A DNA stretch of 64,000 bases, taken from Acidobacteriota bacterium (GTDB lineage: Bacteria > Acidobacteriota > Terriglobia > Versatilivoradales > Versatilivoraceae). This document shows, one piece after another, positions 1-8,200 of the stretch. Where the stretch lies: assembly GCA_022826755.1 (NCBI GenBank), contig JAJDUG010000041.1, positions 21,745-85,744 of the forward strand, given 5' to 3'. Within the stretch, counting starts at the first letter, position 1, and each line of letters begins with the position of its first letter. The translations under genes and the position numbers were made by a program. Below the pieces are notes generated by a model that was given only the letters and a program-made list of their open reading frames with translations, did not search any database and had not been told where the DNA came from.

Positions 1-194
1 CTGCCCGCCAGCGAGTTTTCGATGGGAATGACGCCGAAGGTCGCCTCTTCCCGCTGGACTCTCCGAAACACCAGGTCAAAGGTCTCACAGGGAACAAGGC
101 GGCCGACGCTTGGGAAAAAGCGACGGGAGGCGATCTCGCTATATGCCCCCGGCTCGCCCTGGTAGGCAACCACGCAATCTTGACCAGGCGGCAT
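1..194 (-). CDS. pheA: Prephenate dehydratase, N-terminal part (runs off the window)
   Basis: Only the first 64 residues are present; the gene continues beyond base 1. The frame reads MPPGQDCVVAYQGEPGAYSE, then a TFDLVF segment and, at the window edge, GVIPIENSLAG. GEPGAYSE and GVIPIENS are signatures of the prephenate dehydratase (PDT) catalytic domain, which converts prephenate to phenylpyruvate in phenylalanine synthesis. The ATG at 194 is chosen because a GGAGG lies 10 nt upstream. There is no chorismate mutase domain in front, so this looks like the stand-alone PDT (plus probable ACT) form, although the ACT domain is outside the window. It diverges from the DUF1015 gene at 403. It is too short for an ORF caller but the match is unambiguous. 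Confidence 0.88.
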   Translation of the reverse strand, partial: MPPGQDCVVAYQGEPGAYSEIASRRFFPSVGRLVPCETFDLVFRRVQREEATFGVIPIENSLAG

Positions 195-303
195 GGTGGT
201 TCTGCCTCCGGTATGTCAGATCCGGGACGTCGGTCCGTTCAGATCCCGGGAAATGCAGGAATGTGGCGGTTCCCGCGGGGAGCCGGCCGGGTCGCGGGTC
301 CCA

Positions 304-333
304 TTGACAAAGCCGAATCCGTTGCTCGACAAT
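304..333 (+). promoter_or_regulatory. Candidate sigma-70 promoter for the DUF1015 gene
   Basis: A perfect TTGACA at 304-309 is followed after 18 nt by GACAAT (328-333, four of six consensus matches). Transcription would start near 341, leaving a leader of about 60 nt before the ATG at 403. Sequence-based guess only. Confidence 0.4.
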
Positions 334-402
334 GTGTTGCCCTGCACCGGGTCGCCGGAAAATCCCATCGAAAGCGATTTTGACGCCGCGAGGAGCAGTC
401 TG

Positions 403-1737
403 ATGCGAATATTGCCGTTTCGGGGTTACCGCTACAATCCGAACCGTATACCCAACCTGGACGACGTGATCTCCCTGCCCTACGATCAGTTCAAGGGCTC
501 GCGAGACGACCGCTTCCACGGACGCCATCCCTTTAACATCGCTCATCTTATCATGAACCCGGAGACCAGTGAGGATTCGCCCTCCTGGAATCGATATACC
601 CGGTCCAAGGCCCTGTTGGATCGATGGATGGATGCATCGGTCTTCCTGCAGGACGATCAACCCGGCATCTATCCCTACTACCAGGACTTTCCCCTTTCCA
701 ACGGGACCACCGCAACCCGCAAGGGATTTGTGGCTCTGGGCGAAGTCACCGACTATTCCCAAGGCATCGTGCGGCCCCACGAACGCACCATGGCCAAGCC
801 CAAGCAGGATCGCCTGGAACTGCTGCGCTCCACCCGGGTCGACTCGGGAATCATCTTTGTCCTCTACTCGGATCCCGGCGGGGAGATCGAATCCCTGTTG
901 GATGAAGCGACGGCGCCGCTACCTGCCATGACGGCAGACGGTCCGCACATTCTGTCGAATCGTTTATGGAGGCTGTCGGACTCGACGGCGATCGCGAGAA
1001 TCCAGCAGATCATGCAAAACAAGCCGGTAATCATCGCCGACGGCCACCATCGCTACGAGGTGGCGCTGGAGTTCAGCCGGGAGGCCATGAAGCGCCGGTC
1101 GGAGGACCCGGCTTGGGAAAGCTACCGATTCAAGCTCTTCAGTTTTGTTCGGCTGGAGTCTCCGGCAATCTCCATCCTGCCTATCCATCGCGTCCTGAGA
1201 CACGTGGAAGGGTTCGAGCCGTCCCGCTTTCTTCAGGAACTGGAGGTGTTCTTTTCGATCGAAGCGACCGAGGTCGCCAGCGGCGTTCAGCCCCGGAGGC
1301 TGAAGGAGTTGCTCCAACGAATGCGGCTCCAGCAGGCCGCCGGGCATGCGGCCATGGGAGTCTATCTGCCCGGGCTGAACCGGTTGGCCCTGCTGACATT
1401 CCGCGGCGAGAAGGCGACGAACCTGGCTTGGCCGGCGGACAAGTCCGAGACCTGGCGCCAACTGGACGTGTCCATCCTGCAGGCGGCGATATTGGACCGG
1501 ATACTCCACCTCGGGGAGCGCGAGCTGGCGCAGGGAAACTTTGTGGAGTATGTCAGTGAGGCCGGCGAGGCGGTCCTGAAGGCGGCGGACGACTCCTGCC
1601 AATGCGTCATTCTGCTGAATCCCACGCCCATGAAGCAGGTCGAGGCCGTTGTGGAGGCCGGAGACCTGCTACCCCAGAAAACCACCCACTTTCACCCCAA
1701 GCTCATGGAAGGCCTGGTGTTCGCCAAACACCTCTGA
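403..1737 (+). CDS. DUF1015 family protein
   Basis: This 444-residue cytoplasmic protein belongs to the DUF1015 family (often annotated as a putative HTH protein), whose biochemical role is not established. Diagnostic segments are the HERT-MAKPKQDR block near residues 125-138 and the strictly conserved DGHHRYE motif near 212-218. The C-terminus, HFHPKLMEGLVFAKHL, matches the usual family ending, so the gene is complete. The frame is open further upstream to 193, but the ATG at 403 has AGGAG seven bases upstream and gives the normal family N-terminus (FRGYRYNP). In many genomes the family sits beside serine or NAD biosynthesis genes; here nadA is convergent just downstream. Confidence 0.85.
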   Translation: MRILPFRGYRYNPNRIPNLDDVISLPYDQFKGSRDDRFHGRHPFNIAHLIMNPETSEDSPSWNRYTRSKALLDRWMDASVFLQDDQPGIYPYYQDFPLSNGTTATRKGFVALGEVTDYSQGIVRPHERTMAKPKQDRLELLRSTRVDSGIIFVLYSDPGGEIESLLDEATAPLPAMTADGPHILSNRLWRLSDSTAIARIQQIMQNKPVIIADGHHRYEVALEFSREAMKRRSEDPAWESYRFKLFSFVRLESPAISILPIHRVLRHVEGFEPSRFLQELEVFFSIEATEVASGVQPRRLKELLQRMRLQQAAGHAAMGVYLPGLNRLALLTFRGEKATNLAWPADKSETWRQLDVSILQAAILDRILHLGERELAQGNFVEYVSEAGEAVLKAADDSCQCVILLNPTPMKQVEAVVEAGDLLPQKTTHFHPKLMEGLVFAKHL

Positions 1738-1739
1738 CT

Positions 1740-1899
1740 CTTGCTTGAGGCGGGTGGAGTAGGCGTCGTTGCGGTCGTCCAGGATGGTGACCCGGGCGCC
1801 GGCGCCGGTCAGGCGGGCCGCCAGGTGGGAGCCGATGAAACCGGCGCCGCCGGTAAGCAGAATCGAGGTTCCCGGAGAGAGTCCGGGAGAGGAGCTCAA
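1740..1899 (-). pseudogene. Truncated NAD-dependent epimerase/dehydratase (SDR) fragment
   Basis: Immediately behind nadA, in a frame whose TTG start overlaps the nadA TGA, about 50 residues read as the N-terminus of an extended SDR sugar epimerase. The Rossmann fingerprint SILLTGGAGFIGSHL is followed by a second beta strand VTILDDRND and the helix AYSTRLKQE. Homology stops where the convergent DUF1015 gene ends (1737); the frame continues only as antisense sequence to a stop at 1669. The rest of the expected 300 or so residues is absent. This is a remnant of a gene once co-transcribed with nadA and cut off by a rearrangement at about 1738. It is unlikely to make a functional protein. Confidence 0.7.
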
Positions 1900-2942
1900 T
1901 GGATCTCCAGCATCCGGTCAACCGCCCGCTTGGCTCTCAGCCGGATGTCCTCGGGGACATCCACGACATATCGGTTCTGGAGGAGGGATTCGAGGGTGTC
2001 CTGCAGCGTGATCTGGTTCATGTGGGGACAACGCACGCTGCACAGTCGGAGCATCTCCTTGTCGGGGTTTTCGGCCGCGACGTTGTCTGCCATGCTGCAT
2101 TCGGTCAGCAGGAGATAGCGGGGTGACCGGGCCTGCTCCACAAAGCGAATCATGGCCGAGGTGCTTCCCGAAAAATCGGCTGCCTCAACCACTTCCGGAC
2201 TGCACTCCGGGTGAGCCAGGACCACCACGTCGGGGAACTGCCGGCGCACGTTCTCGATATCTTCCACGTTGAACTTCTCGTGAACCTCGCACTTGCCGTG
2301 CCAGCCGAGGAGCTGGTAGTCCATGTGAGAATCCTGCATCTCCTTGGGGATGGGCCTGTCGGTGGGAAAAATGATGTGTTTGCCGCTTTCGCGAGCCACG
2401 TTTCTGGCCAGGTATTCGTCCGGAAGAAAGATGACGGTTTCGGTCTTGAACGATTCAATGACCGCCAAGGCGTTGCTGGAAGTGCAGCAGACGTCGCTTT
2501 CGGCCTTGATGTCGGCGTAGGTGTTGACGTAGGTCACCACCGGAACGCCTGGAAAACGCTCGCGCAACTCCCGGACATCCTCGGCGGTGATGCTGGCCGC
2601 CAGTGAACAGCCTGCCTCCAGCGAGGGGATCAGCACCGTCTTCTCCGGGCTCAGGATCTTGGCGGTCTCCGCCATGAAGCGGACTCCGCAGAACACGATG
2701 GGATCGCCGTCGGTGGTGGCAGCCAGGCGGCTCAACTCCAGGGAGTCTCCGGTGAAATCGGGCACCGAATGGTACAGCCCGGGCTCCATGTAGTTGTGTC
2801 CCAGGATCACTGCGCCCAGGTCGCCCTTCAACTGGTTGATGCGACACGCCAATTCGGCCTTGGCCCGAATTTCAAAATCGGGCAGGACATCGTGCAGCTT
2901 CTCCCGCAGAAGCTGATAGGTTTGCGAGGCGTCTTGGCTCAT
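1896..2942 (-). CDS. nadA: Quinolinate synthase
   Basis: The 348-residue protein is quinolinate synthase A, which condenses iminoaspartate with dihydroxyacetone phosphate to give quinolinate in de novo NAD synthesis. The three cysteines expected to hold the [4Fe-4S] cluster are visible: C85 in FCGVRFMAETA, C218 in WHGKCEVH and C305 in RCPHMN. The active-site GHNYMEPG, TYVNT and SSNA segments are intact. Length is normal for the family. A promoter lies 60-95 nt upstream. nadB and nadC are not in the window, so NAD synthesis genes are scattered. The stop codon overlaps the start of a truncated SDR remnant. Confidence 0.97.
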   Translation of the reverse strand: MSQDASQTYQLLREKLHDVLPDFEIRAKAELACRINQLKGDLGAVILGHNYMEPGLYHSVPDFTGDSLELSRLAATTDGDPIVFCGVRFMAETAKILSPEKTVLIPSLEAGCSLAASITAEDVRELRERFPGVPVVTYVNTYADIKAESDVCCTSSNALAVIESFKTETVIFLPDEYLARNVARESGKHIIFPTDRPIPKEMQDSHMDYQLLGWHGKCEVHEKFNVEDIENVRRQFPDVVVLAHPECSPEVVEAADFSGSTSAMIRFVEQARSPRYLLLTECSMADNVAAENPDKEMLRLCSVRCPHMNQITLQDTLESLLQNRYVVDVPEDIRLRAKRAVDRMLEIH

Positions 2943-2963
2943 TGGACTTCAACCTGCCGCCGG

Positions 2964-3213
2964 GTGCATACCCGGCAAGCGATGAGAGCTGTGCTCACGT
3001 GGGGAAACCAGTATAACGCCGATCCTGACTGGAGGCAATGCAGGCGCACCCTCGTTGGATCCACCCCCGCTTCATCCGGCAAGCGCCGTCCCCTTGTATG
3101 GAGCGCAGGCGCGGCCAGGTACAAGGGAATCGGTCGGAACTTCACGAACAAAACAGGTACAATTTATCGGAACGCACCGAATGTACGACGCCATTGACGC
3201 GCAAACGATTTGA
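2964..3213 (+). pseudogene. Decayed HigB-type toxin gene
   Basis: Directly upstream of the HigA antitoxin, the frame ending at the TGA of 3211-3213 reads FIGTHRMYDAIDAQTI, the standard HigB C-terminus. The preceding part is found in another frame (2967-3162): HTRQAMRAVLTW, NADPDW, LVWSAGAARYKG and TGTIY align collinearly with the HigB pattern HPxAExxLxxW...DW...VVFNIGGNKYRL...VYIRF. A frameshift near 3160-3165 separates the halves, probably a small deletion within TTTATCG. The N-terminal 15 or so residues are missing, replaced by the nadA promoter and leader on the opposite strand. No intact toxin can be read. The C-terminal match is strong and the middle is moderate. Confidence 0.65.
3010..3038 (-). 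promoter_or_regulatory. Candidate sigma-70 promoter of nadA
   Basis: On the minus strand TTGCCT (3038-3033), a 17 nt spacer and TATACT (3015-3010) make a good sigma-70 promoter. It would give a nadA leader of about 60 nt. The leader contains a GCCGGGT/ACCCGGC hairpin at about 2955-2975. The promoter lies inside the decayed higB gene. Confidence 0.5.
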
Positions 3214-3223
3214 GGACCGAGTC

Positions 3224-3613
3224 ATGGAAATCGTACCGATCAAGACCGAACGGAACTATCGCCGCACCCTCAAGGAAATTGAGGGCCTGATGACGGCCGA
3301 GCGTAACACGCCCGAAGGCGACCGCCTGAATGTTCTGGTGACGCTGGTCGAGGCTTGGGAGGCTCGGAATCACCCTCTCGATCTGCCCGACCCCATCGAC
3401 GCCATCCACTACCACATGGAGCAGAACGGGCTCGCGCCGAAGGACCTGGTCACCTATATCGGCAGTCGCAACCGGGTTTACGAGGTATTGAACCGCAAGC
3501 GGCCACTGAGCCTGAAGATGATTTGGCGCTTGCACAAGGGGCTCGGCATACCCGCGGAGTCATTGATCAAGGTTGTCGAGGAGTCTGCCTCGCTTACAGG
3601 TCCGACCCGTTGA
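3224..3613 (+). CDS. higA: HigA-type antitoxin / HTH transcriptional regulator
   Basis: This 129-residue protein closely follows the HigA antitoxin pattern: N-terminal dimerisation segment MEIVPIKTERNYRRTLKEI, GDRLNVLVTLVEAWE, then an HTH (about residues 65-110) with MEQNGLAPKDLVTYIGSRN and VLNRKRPLSLKMIWRLHKGL. Such proteins bind and neutralise HigB and repress their own operon. The start at 3224 begins the conserved N-terminus 10 nt after the higB stop; a longer open frame to 3038 is ignored. Since HigB upstream is frameshifted and truncated, this is an orphan antitoxin that may survive as a plain repressor or as protection against related toxins elsewhere. Confidence 0.88.
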   Translation: MEIVPIKTERNYRRTLKEIEGLMTAERNTPEGDRLNVLVTLVEAWEARNHPLDLPDPIDAIHYHMEQNGLAPKDLVTYIGSRNRVYEVLNRKRPLSLKMIWRLHKGLGIPAESLIKVVEESASLTGPTR

Positions 3614-3773
3614 CATTCGGGCAAGGGATGACGGAGGCCGTGTTTTCGGTCTATTCATAAAGGCCGCCTCGATCACCTCCCGGGAAGGAACACCCGCAGG
3701 AAACCTATCCTCGGACGACCCACGCCAACCGCGGCTTCACCGCTCTCCCTTAACGTTCTCCCTTAACGTTTGA

Positions 3774-3995
3774 TCATCCCCCGTCGTGACCGCGCAACCG
3801 CAGTTCCCGGCGCCAGCGGGCGTAGGCGGCGATGTCCTTCCACCTCACGTTGCTCAAGCTCCGATCTCCGTAATTGGTCTCCATTCGCCATCGAAGGTAG
3901 TCTTTGGGCGGGAAGGGTAGAAAGGGAAAGCGGCGATACCAGCCTCGGTCGCGGAAGGTCCAGCAGATTCGAATGAGCTCCACAAGAACGGTCAC
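3774..3995 (-). CDS. Small conserved-looking protein of unknown function
   Basis: A 73-residue frame starts with GTG at 3995 (GGAAG eight bases upstream) 29 nt behind the zinc-ribbon gene on the same strand. The sequence is rich in aromatic residues and arginine: an N-terminal hydrophobic/amphipathic segment, GWYRRFPFLPFPPKDYLRWRM, then WKDIAAYARWRRELR. Composition and codon use look like real coding sequence, and tight linkage suggests one transcript with its neighbour. I do not recognise a family. It may be a peripheral membrane partner of the preceding membrane protein. Confidence 0.5.
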   Translation of the reverse strand: MTVLVELIRICWTFRDRGWYRRFPFLPFPPKDYLRWRMETNYGDRSLSNVRWKDIAAYARWRRELRLRGHDGG

Positions 3996-4024
3996 GATCG
4001 GTCTTCCGAGAAACGGTTCATGGT

Positions 4025-4510
4025 TCAGGAAAAATCGCGCATGGTCCGATCGTTGCGGATTTCCTTTTCCAGTCGTTCGGCAAACTGCAGGTCATACTCG
4101 CCGTGCTTCGGGTTCGGACGACAGTCCCGGTACTTGGCATAGCAATGGTAGCAGATGGTCAACTTGGGAAACTTGCGGAAGAACCGGTCAAAGCCCAGCA
4201 GGCCCGCAACCAGGCTGATTCCATAGGTCCAGTAAGCCAACCCCAGTCCCAGCAGCAGATAGACCAGCCCCATCAGCTTTCGTGGTTCGTCCCGTACGTA
4301 GAAGTCTCCCTGGCCGCAGACGGCGCAACGGTCGACGCGGTTTCCGTCGAGGTGCTCCCGGGTAAACCGCAGCGGCTGCACCGCGCCGCAGGATCGGCAG
4401 GCCGGGGGAACGCCCTTCTCCCGCGGACGAGCATGGCATTCTCTATAGCAGCGCCGGCACAGAAAGGTAATGCGAATGGTCGGACCTCGATGCCTTCCCT
4501 GCCCCGCCAT
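4025..4510 (-). CDS. Zinc-ribbon membrane protein of unknown function
   Basis: This 161-residue protein has a cysteine-rich N-terminal half with paired cysteines (C18/C21, C38/C41, C62/C65), consistent with two small zinc ribbons. A hydrophobic stretch of about 25-28 residues (roughly 79-106, LVYLLLGLGLAYWTYGISLVAGLLGF within it) is long enough to cross the membrane once. A third CxxC (C120/C123) lies in the C-terminal soluble part. The family is unknown to me. It lies between an archease gene upstream (64 nt) and a 73-residue protein downstream (29 nt), all on the minus strand, suggesting a three-gene transcript. A DNA/RNA-binding or metal-sensing role is possible but not shown. Confidence 0.75.
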   Translation of the reverse strand: MAGQGRHRGPTIRITFLCRRCYRECHARPREKGVPPACRSCGAVQPLRFTREHLDGNRVDRCAVCGQGDFYVRDEPRKLMGLVYLLLGLGLAYWTYGISLVAGLLGFDRFFRKFPKLTICYHCYAKYRDCRPNPKHGEYDLQFAERLEKEIRNDRTMRDFS

Positions 4511-4574
4511 TCCACCCCGGCATTCACGGGACGATTACGACGGAATCTTCGCCGCCAGCTTCCAGGTGCCGTTG

Positions 4575-4994
4575 TCAGATGTCCAGGAACACCTGCAACC
4601 AGTGGCCCGATCCACGCCTGCGGATCTCGAGTTGGTGGTAGGTGATCGCCTTGACGTCCAGCCGGAGGGTATGGCGCAGCCGATCGAACGGCTCTCCTCG
4701 AACCTGCGCTTCCAGGATACGGGAAGATAACCGTTCGATCTTGAATTCTCTTGGGACAAATTTCAAGCCGTCGTAGAGGTAGAGCACTTCGGTCAACCAC
4801 CTGACCAGAAGCTGCTGATGGTCTCCCGCCTCGATTTTTGCCGACCTCGATTCGACCGGCCGGACGGAGCCCGGGTCGACAATCACGGAAACGAGTCCGC
4901 AGGCCGCCTGTTCAAAGGTTTCCGCCAGCGTATTCCCACGGGCTTCGACCCCCAGGTCGGCGGGATGATCCAGGATCCGGTAGCCGGCTTCCAT
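4575..4994 (-). CDS. Archease (RtcB-ligase cofactor family)
   Basis: The 139-residue protein matches the archease/DUF101 family: YRILDHPADLGVEARG at the N-terminus, FEQAACGLVSVI, a VRWLTEVLYLYD helix, then LRHTLRLDVKAITYHQLEI and the C-terminal acidic LQVFLDI. Archease activates the RNA ligase RtcB by promoting guanylylation; the Asp in HPAD and the C-terminal Asp belong to the expected metal site. The ATG at 4994 starts the conserved fold; a GTG at 5018 would add eight residues lying inside repeat R1. No rtcB is in the window. The three-gene arrangement with the zinc-ribbon protein is noted separately. Confidence 0.88.
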   Translation of the reverse strand: MEAGYRILDHPADLGVEARGNTLAETFEQAACGLVSVIVDPGSVRPVESRSAKIEAGDHQQLLVRWLTEVLYLYDGLKFVPREFKIERLSSRILEAQVRGEPFDRLRHTLRLDVKAITYHQLEIRRRGSGHWLQVFLDI

Positions 4995-5000
4995 GTTAGG

Positions 5001-5267
5001 CGAGCCCTGTCCCCGCACGACGGGGCGGACCCTTCGAGGGTGAAACGGGTGGCCGTCAATAAAGACAAACCACCAATGAACACCAATAGACCCTAATCAC
5101 TCCGTTCATTGGTGTTCATTCGTGTCCATTGGTGGTTCGTTGTTTTCGTTCGCGGATATCCTTCATCCCTTCGTTACCCTGCTATCCCCTCACGGATAAC
5201 CCCGGCGCCTTGGTGGCCCTTCGTCTTTCTTCGTGTGCCTTCGTGGATAACTCTGTTTGTCGTTGTT
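5001..5267. repeat. Composite of intergenic repeats R1, R2 and R3
   Basis: No gene is seen between the archease start and the LamG gene. From 5001 to about 5050 lies repeat R1, with core CGACGGGGCGGAC and TTCGAGGGTGAAAC. From 5065 to 5142 is R2, an inverted pair built from the motif CCACCAATGAACACCAAT and its complement. From 5214 to 5270 is R3, with core TTCGTGTGCCTTCGTGGATA. Similar R1, R2 and R3 copies recur at 21.8-22.0, 31.3-31.8, 42.2-42.6 and 54.2-54.3 kb. Confidence 0.8.
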
Positions 5268-8200
5268 TCAGTCGGCGGGGAGATCCACCCACAGGGAATT
5301 GTTCCGGGTGGTGATCTCTTCCACTCCGGGCCCCGCCACTATCTGCAGGTGCAGCCTCGCACCGCTGCCGGCAGTCCGCAATCCACTGACAGGAACCACG
5401 GCGGTCTTGGGGCGCAGGTCCAGGGGCGCCGGCAGCGAGGAGATGCGGTGTTCGAAAATCACGTTTCCCCTGGCATTCCGGATCTGCAGCCTGAAGGGTT
5501 GCGAAGGAGCCGAGCCCAGATTGTGAAGCGTCACTTCCCCCCGGTCTCCGTCAGCCTCGTATCGAAAGTCTTGCGGGCCCAGAGCCAGGTCGGGAAGCTG
5601 CCAGACCGGAGTTCCCGCTTCCTTCTGCCTGGCTTTGATGATGGTCGACTTTCCTCCGCGCAGTGTCAAGGGAATGGAACTGTGGCGTTTCAGCGTCAGG
5701 ACCCTGCGGTTGAGGCCGAGGTCGACCTGTCCGTCGTCATTGAGATCCAGGCCTTCCGTCACTTCGTAAGTGCCGTTCTCCAGCTTCCAGACCCGCATGC
5801 GGACGTCATTCAAGGTCTCGCCCAGATTGAAGACGGTGACTTCCAGAACATCGGGCCTGGCTTGGGCGACCAGAGCAGCCACCTGACCGCGGGTATTTTC
5901 CCAGCTCACCGAGTGTCCCGCATAAATCTGTTGGTCTGCGTGGGCGATTCCTCCCAGGCGGGCCCGCTGGGTGGCCCGGTGGGGAATGAAGACGCCGCCC
6001 GGGCTGGGTTCCGCTTCGGTATAAAGGGTCCGATTCTGTTCCAGGTGCTTGAGCAGCGCTGCCTGGTAGTCGAGCAGGTAGCCCTTGCTTCCGGTAGCCT
6101 CGTAGGCATATTGGCGCGACAGCAGCGGCGCCTCTGTGAAGTGCAGATGGCGGTTCCAGAGGTTCAGCTTGGGAAGCAGTCTCAGGAAGGGGCCGGCCTC
6201 GCCAGCCTCCGGCAAGAACGGCTGCCAGCGCGCCGAGGTTGTCAGGGCGGTGTCCGAATGGCCCGCCTTCACCAGCCTGCTCAGGGTCCACAGATATTCC
6301 GGATCGCCGGTCACCCGGAAGACCCCCCACATCAGGTCCAGCAGGGGTGGGCCGGGCAATCCCCGGGTCAGAGCCTCGTCGGTAGCAAATTGGATGGCCA
6401 GGGTCAATCTCGGATAGCGGTCCTTCTTCCAGTGCTCCAGCCGCGCCGCGGCATACTCCTTCAACTGATCCACCAGGATCGGATTGCGATTGTAATCGGC
6501 CAGCGTCAGGGCCGAGTGCCACAGGAGAGGGCTCCAGACCTCTTCCCGGGCGTAGATTCCCTGCTGGACCGATGCCGTAGCGCTTACCCGCGAGGATTTG
6601 AAGTGGCGGTGACCCGCGGGGTTGGCGGCGGTGAGGCGATTCAGGTGACGGGAAGTCTCCATCAGCATTTCGATCCAGCGGGGGTTGCCGTAATCCATCA
6701 GGGCCAGCATCGGGGCCAGGCTCAATCCCGCCCGGTAAGCCTGGCGGACGGACTGCACCTGACGGTTGAATCCCTTCTCCAGAGTCCCGTCGAGTTCGCG
6801 GGCTTCGAGCAGAGAGGCCAGGGACTCCCTGAGTCGGGGCGCCGGGCCTTCCATCAGTGCGACCCCCGGCCAATGTGCCGCCAGTCGAGTGTCTCCGTCA
6901 AGTCCGCCACCGAATGACCCGTCCTGGAGTTGCCGGTGGTCGATCCACCAGTCAGCAATGCGTCGGAAGTGGTCCACCAGCCGCTTCTGTTGAACGGCCC
7001 ATCGGGGGAACTCGTGAGGCGAGGCGGATTGCTCTCGATATTCCGGCGGAATCGAATGGGGTTGGAGCAGGCCTTTGAAGGCCAGCCCCTGCGGATCCTC
7101 GGGTTTGGATTGCAGCACACCTTCCACCAGGCGGAAGGTGTCGTCAACGCTGCTGAAATTTCGGCGGGCCGAGCCAAAGTCCATGGACATCCAGTCCAGC
7201 CGTCGGGTCAGCTTGCGTAGACCTTGACGGATCAACAGATAGCGCTTGGAAAGGAGGTCCGGCTGCTCGGACTGATTCCCTGACAGCCTCCACTGTGTGG
7301 CGGTGCGCACCCGGATCTCCGCACTTTGGAGATGCTGCCCGGGGAAGTCGATCCGGTCGCTGGCTACGGTCATCCAAAGAGGCTGGCCCGCGGGAACAAA
7401 GCAGTCGCCAAGATCGAGCTCGATGTCGGCCGGGTTTTCCGCCGACCAAAGGAAATCCAGGGAAATCAGGTCCCGCTGGGGAAGGATGGGGTCCTTTACC
7501 GTCCATCGCACCCTGGACTGCAGGGAGGCGCCCTGCCCGGCCCCGTCCAAACGGATACGAATGGCCTTCACGGCCGTGTGGCCCAGGAAGGGGGGCAGGA
7601 AAATGTGTCGAAAGCCTTGGGTGGGAGACGGTTCCAGTGGGGTGGAGGGCTCCTGATGGCTTTCTTCGGGAACAGCCATCCAGGCTTCCCGATCCCGGGG
7701 ACCATAGGCCGAACGCAGATCCGTTCGTCGTCCGAAGAAAGATCTGACCTGACGGGCGGACTGGCCCGGAAGGTCGGCCGCCAGTTCCACGGGCAGCAGC
7801 CGAAAGGTCAGCCATCCGCCGCCGGCGCTAGCGGTTCCGCTCACGGGGGCGTCCCGGATCGACAGCAGAGAGAACTCTCGAACCTGACCGGACGCTCGCT
7901 CCATTTCAATCCGAGACATGGACAGGGATCCGTTCAGGAGTTTGGATGTTTCACTCGCCCTTTCCGGAGAAAGATCCCAAAGCAGCCGGCGCTGACCTCC
8001 CTCGTATCCGTAGATCTTTCCCTTCAGATCGCCTCGCAAGCTGAGATGGCTGAATGCCTCCCGCGAGACCTCGAGCTGCAAGGTCCTTCCCTCCCCTGGA
8101 TATCCCTGCGTTGTCGGCGGCCAAGAGCTATCGGAGAATCCATCCACGGCTGCCGGCGAGGCCCGCTTGACGTCCCGGGCGGACACGATTCCCAGCGGGC

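Noticed and set aside
2943..3003. NAD-sensing riboswitch in the nadA leader
   Set aside because: Considered because such motifs precede nadA in some acidobacteria. The leader has one small hairpin but I could not find the conserved tandem-domain core; a covariance-model search would decide.
5109..6917. 602-residue plus-strand open frame
   Set aside because: Antisense to the LamG gene, created by GC-rich codon bias; composition and lack of motifs show no protein family.
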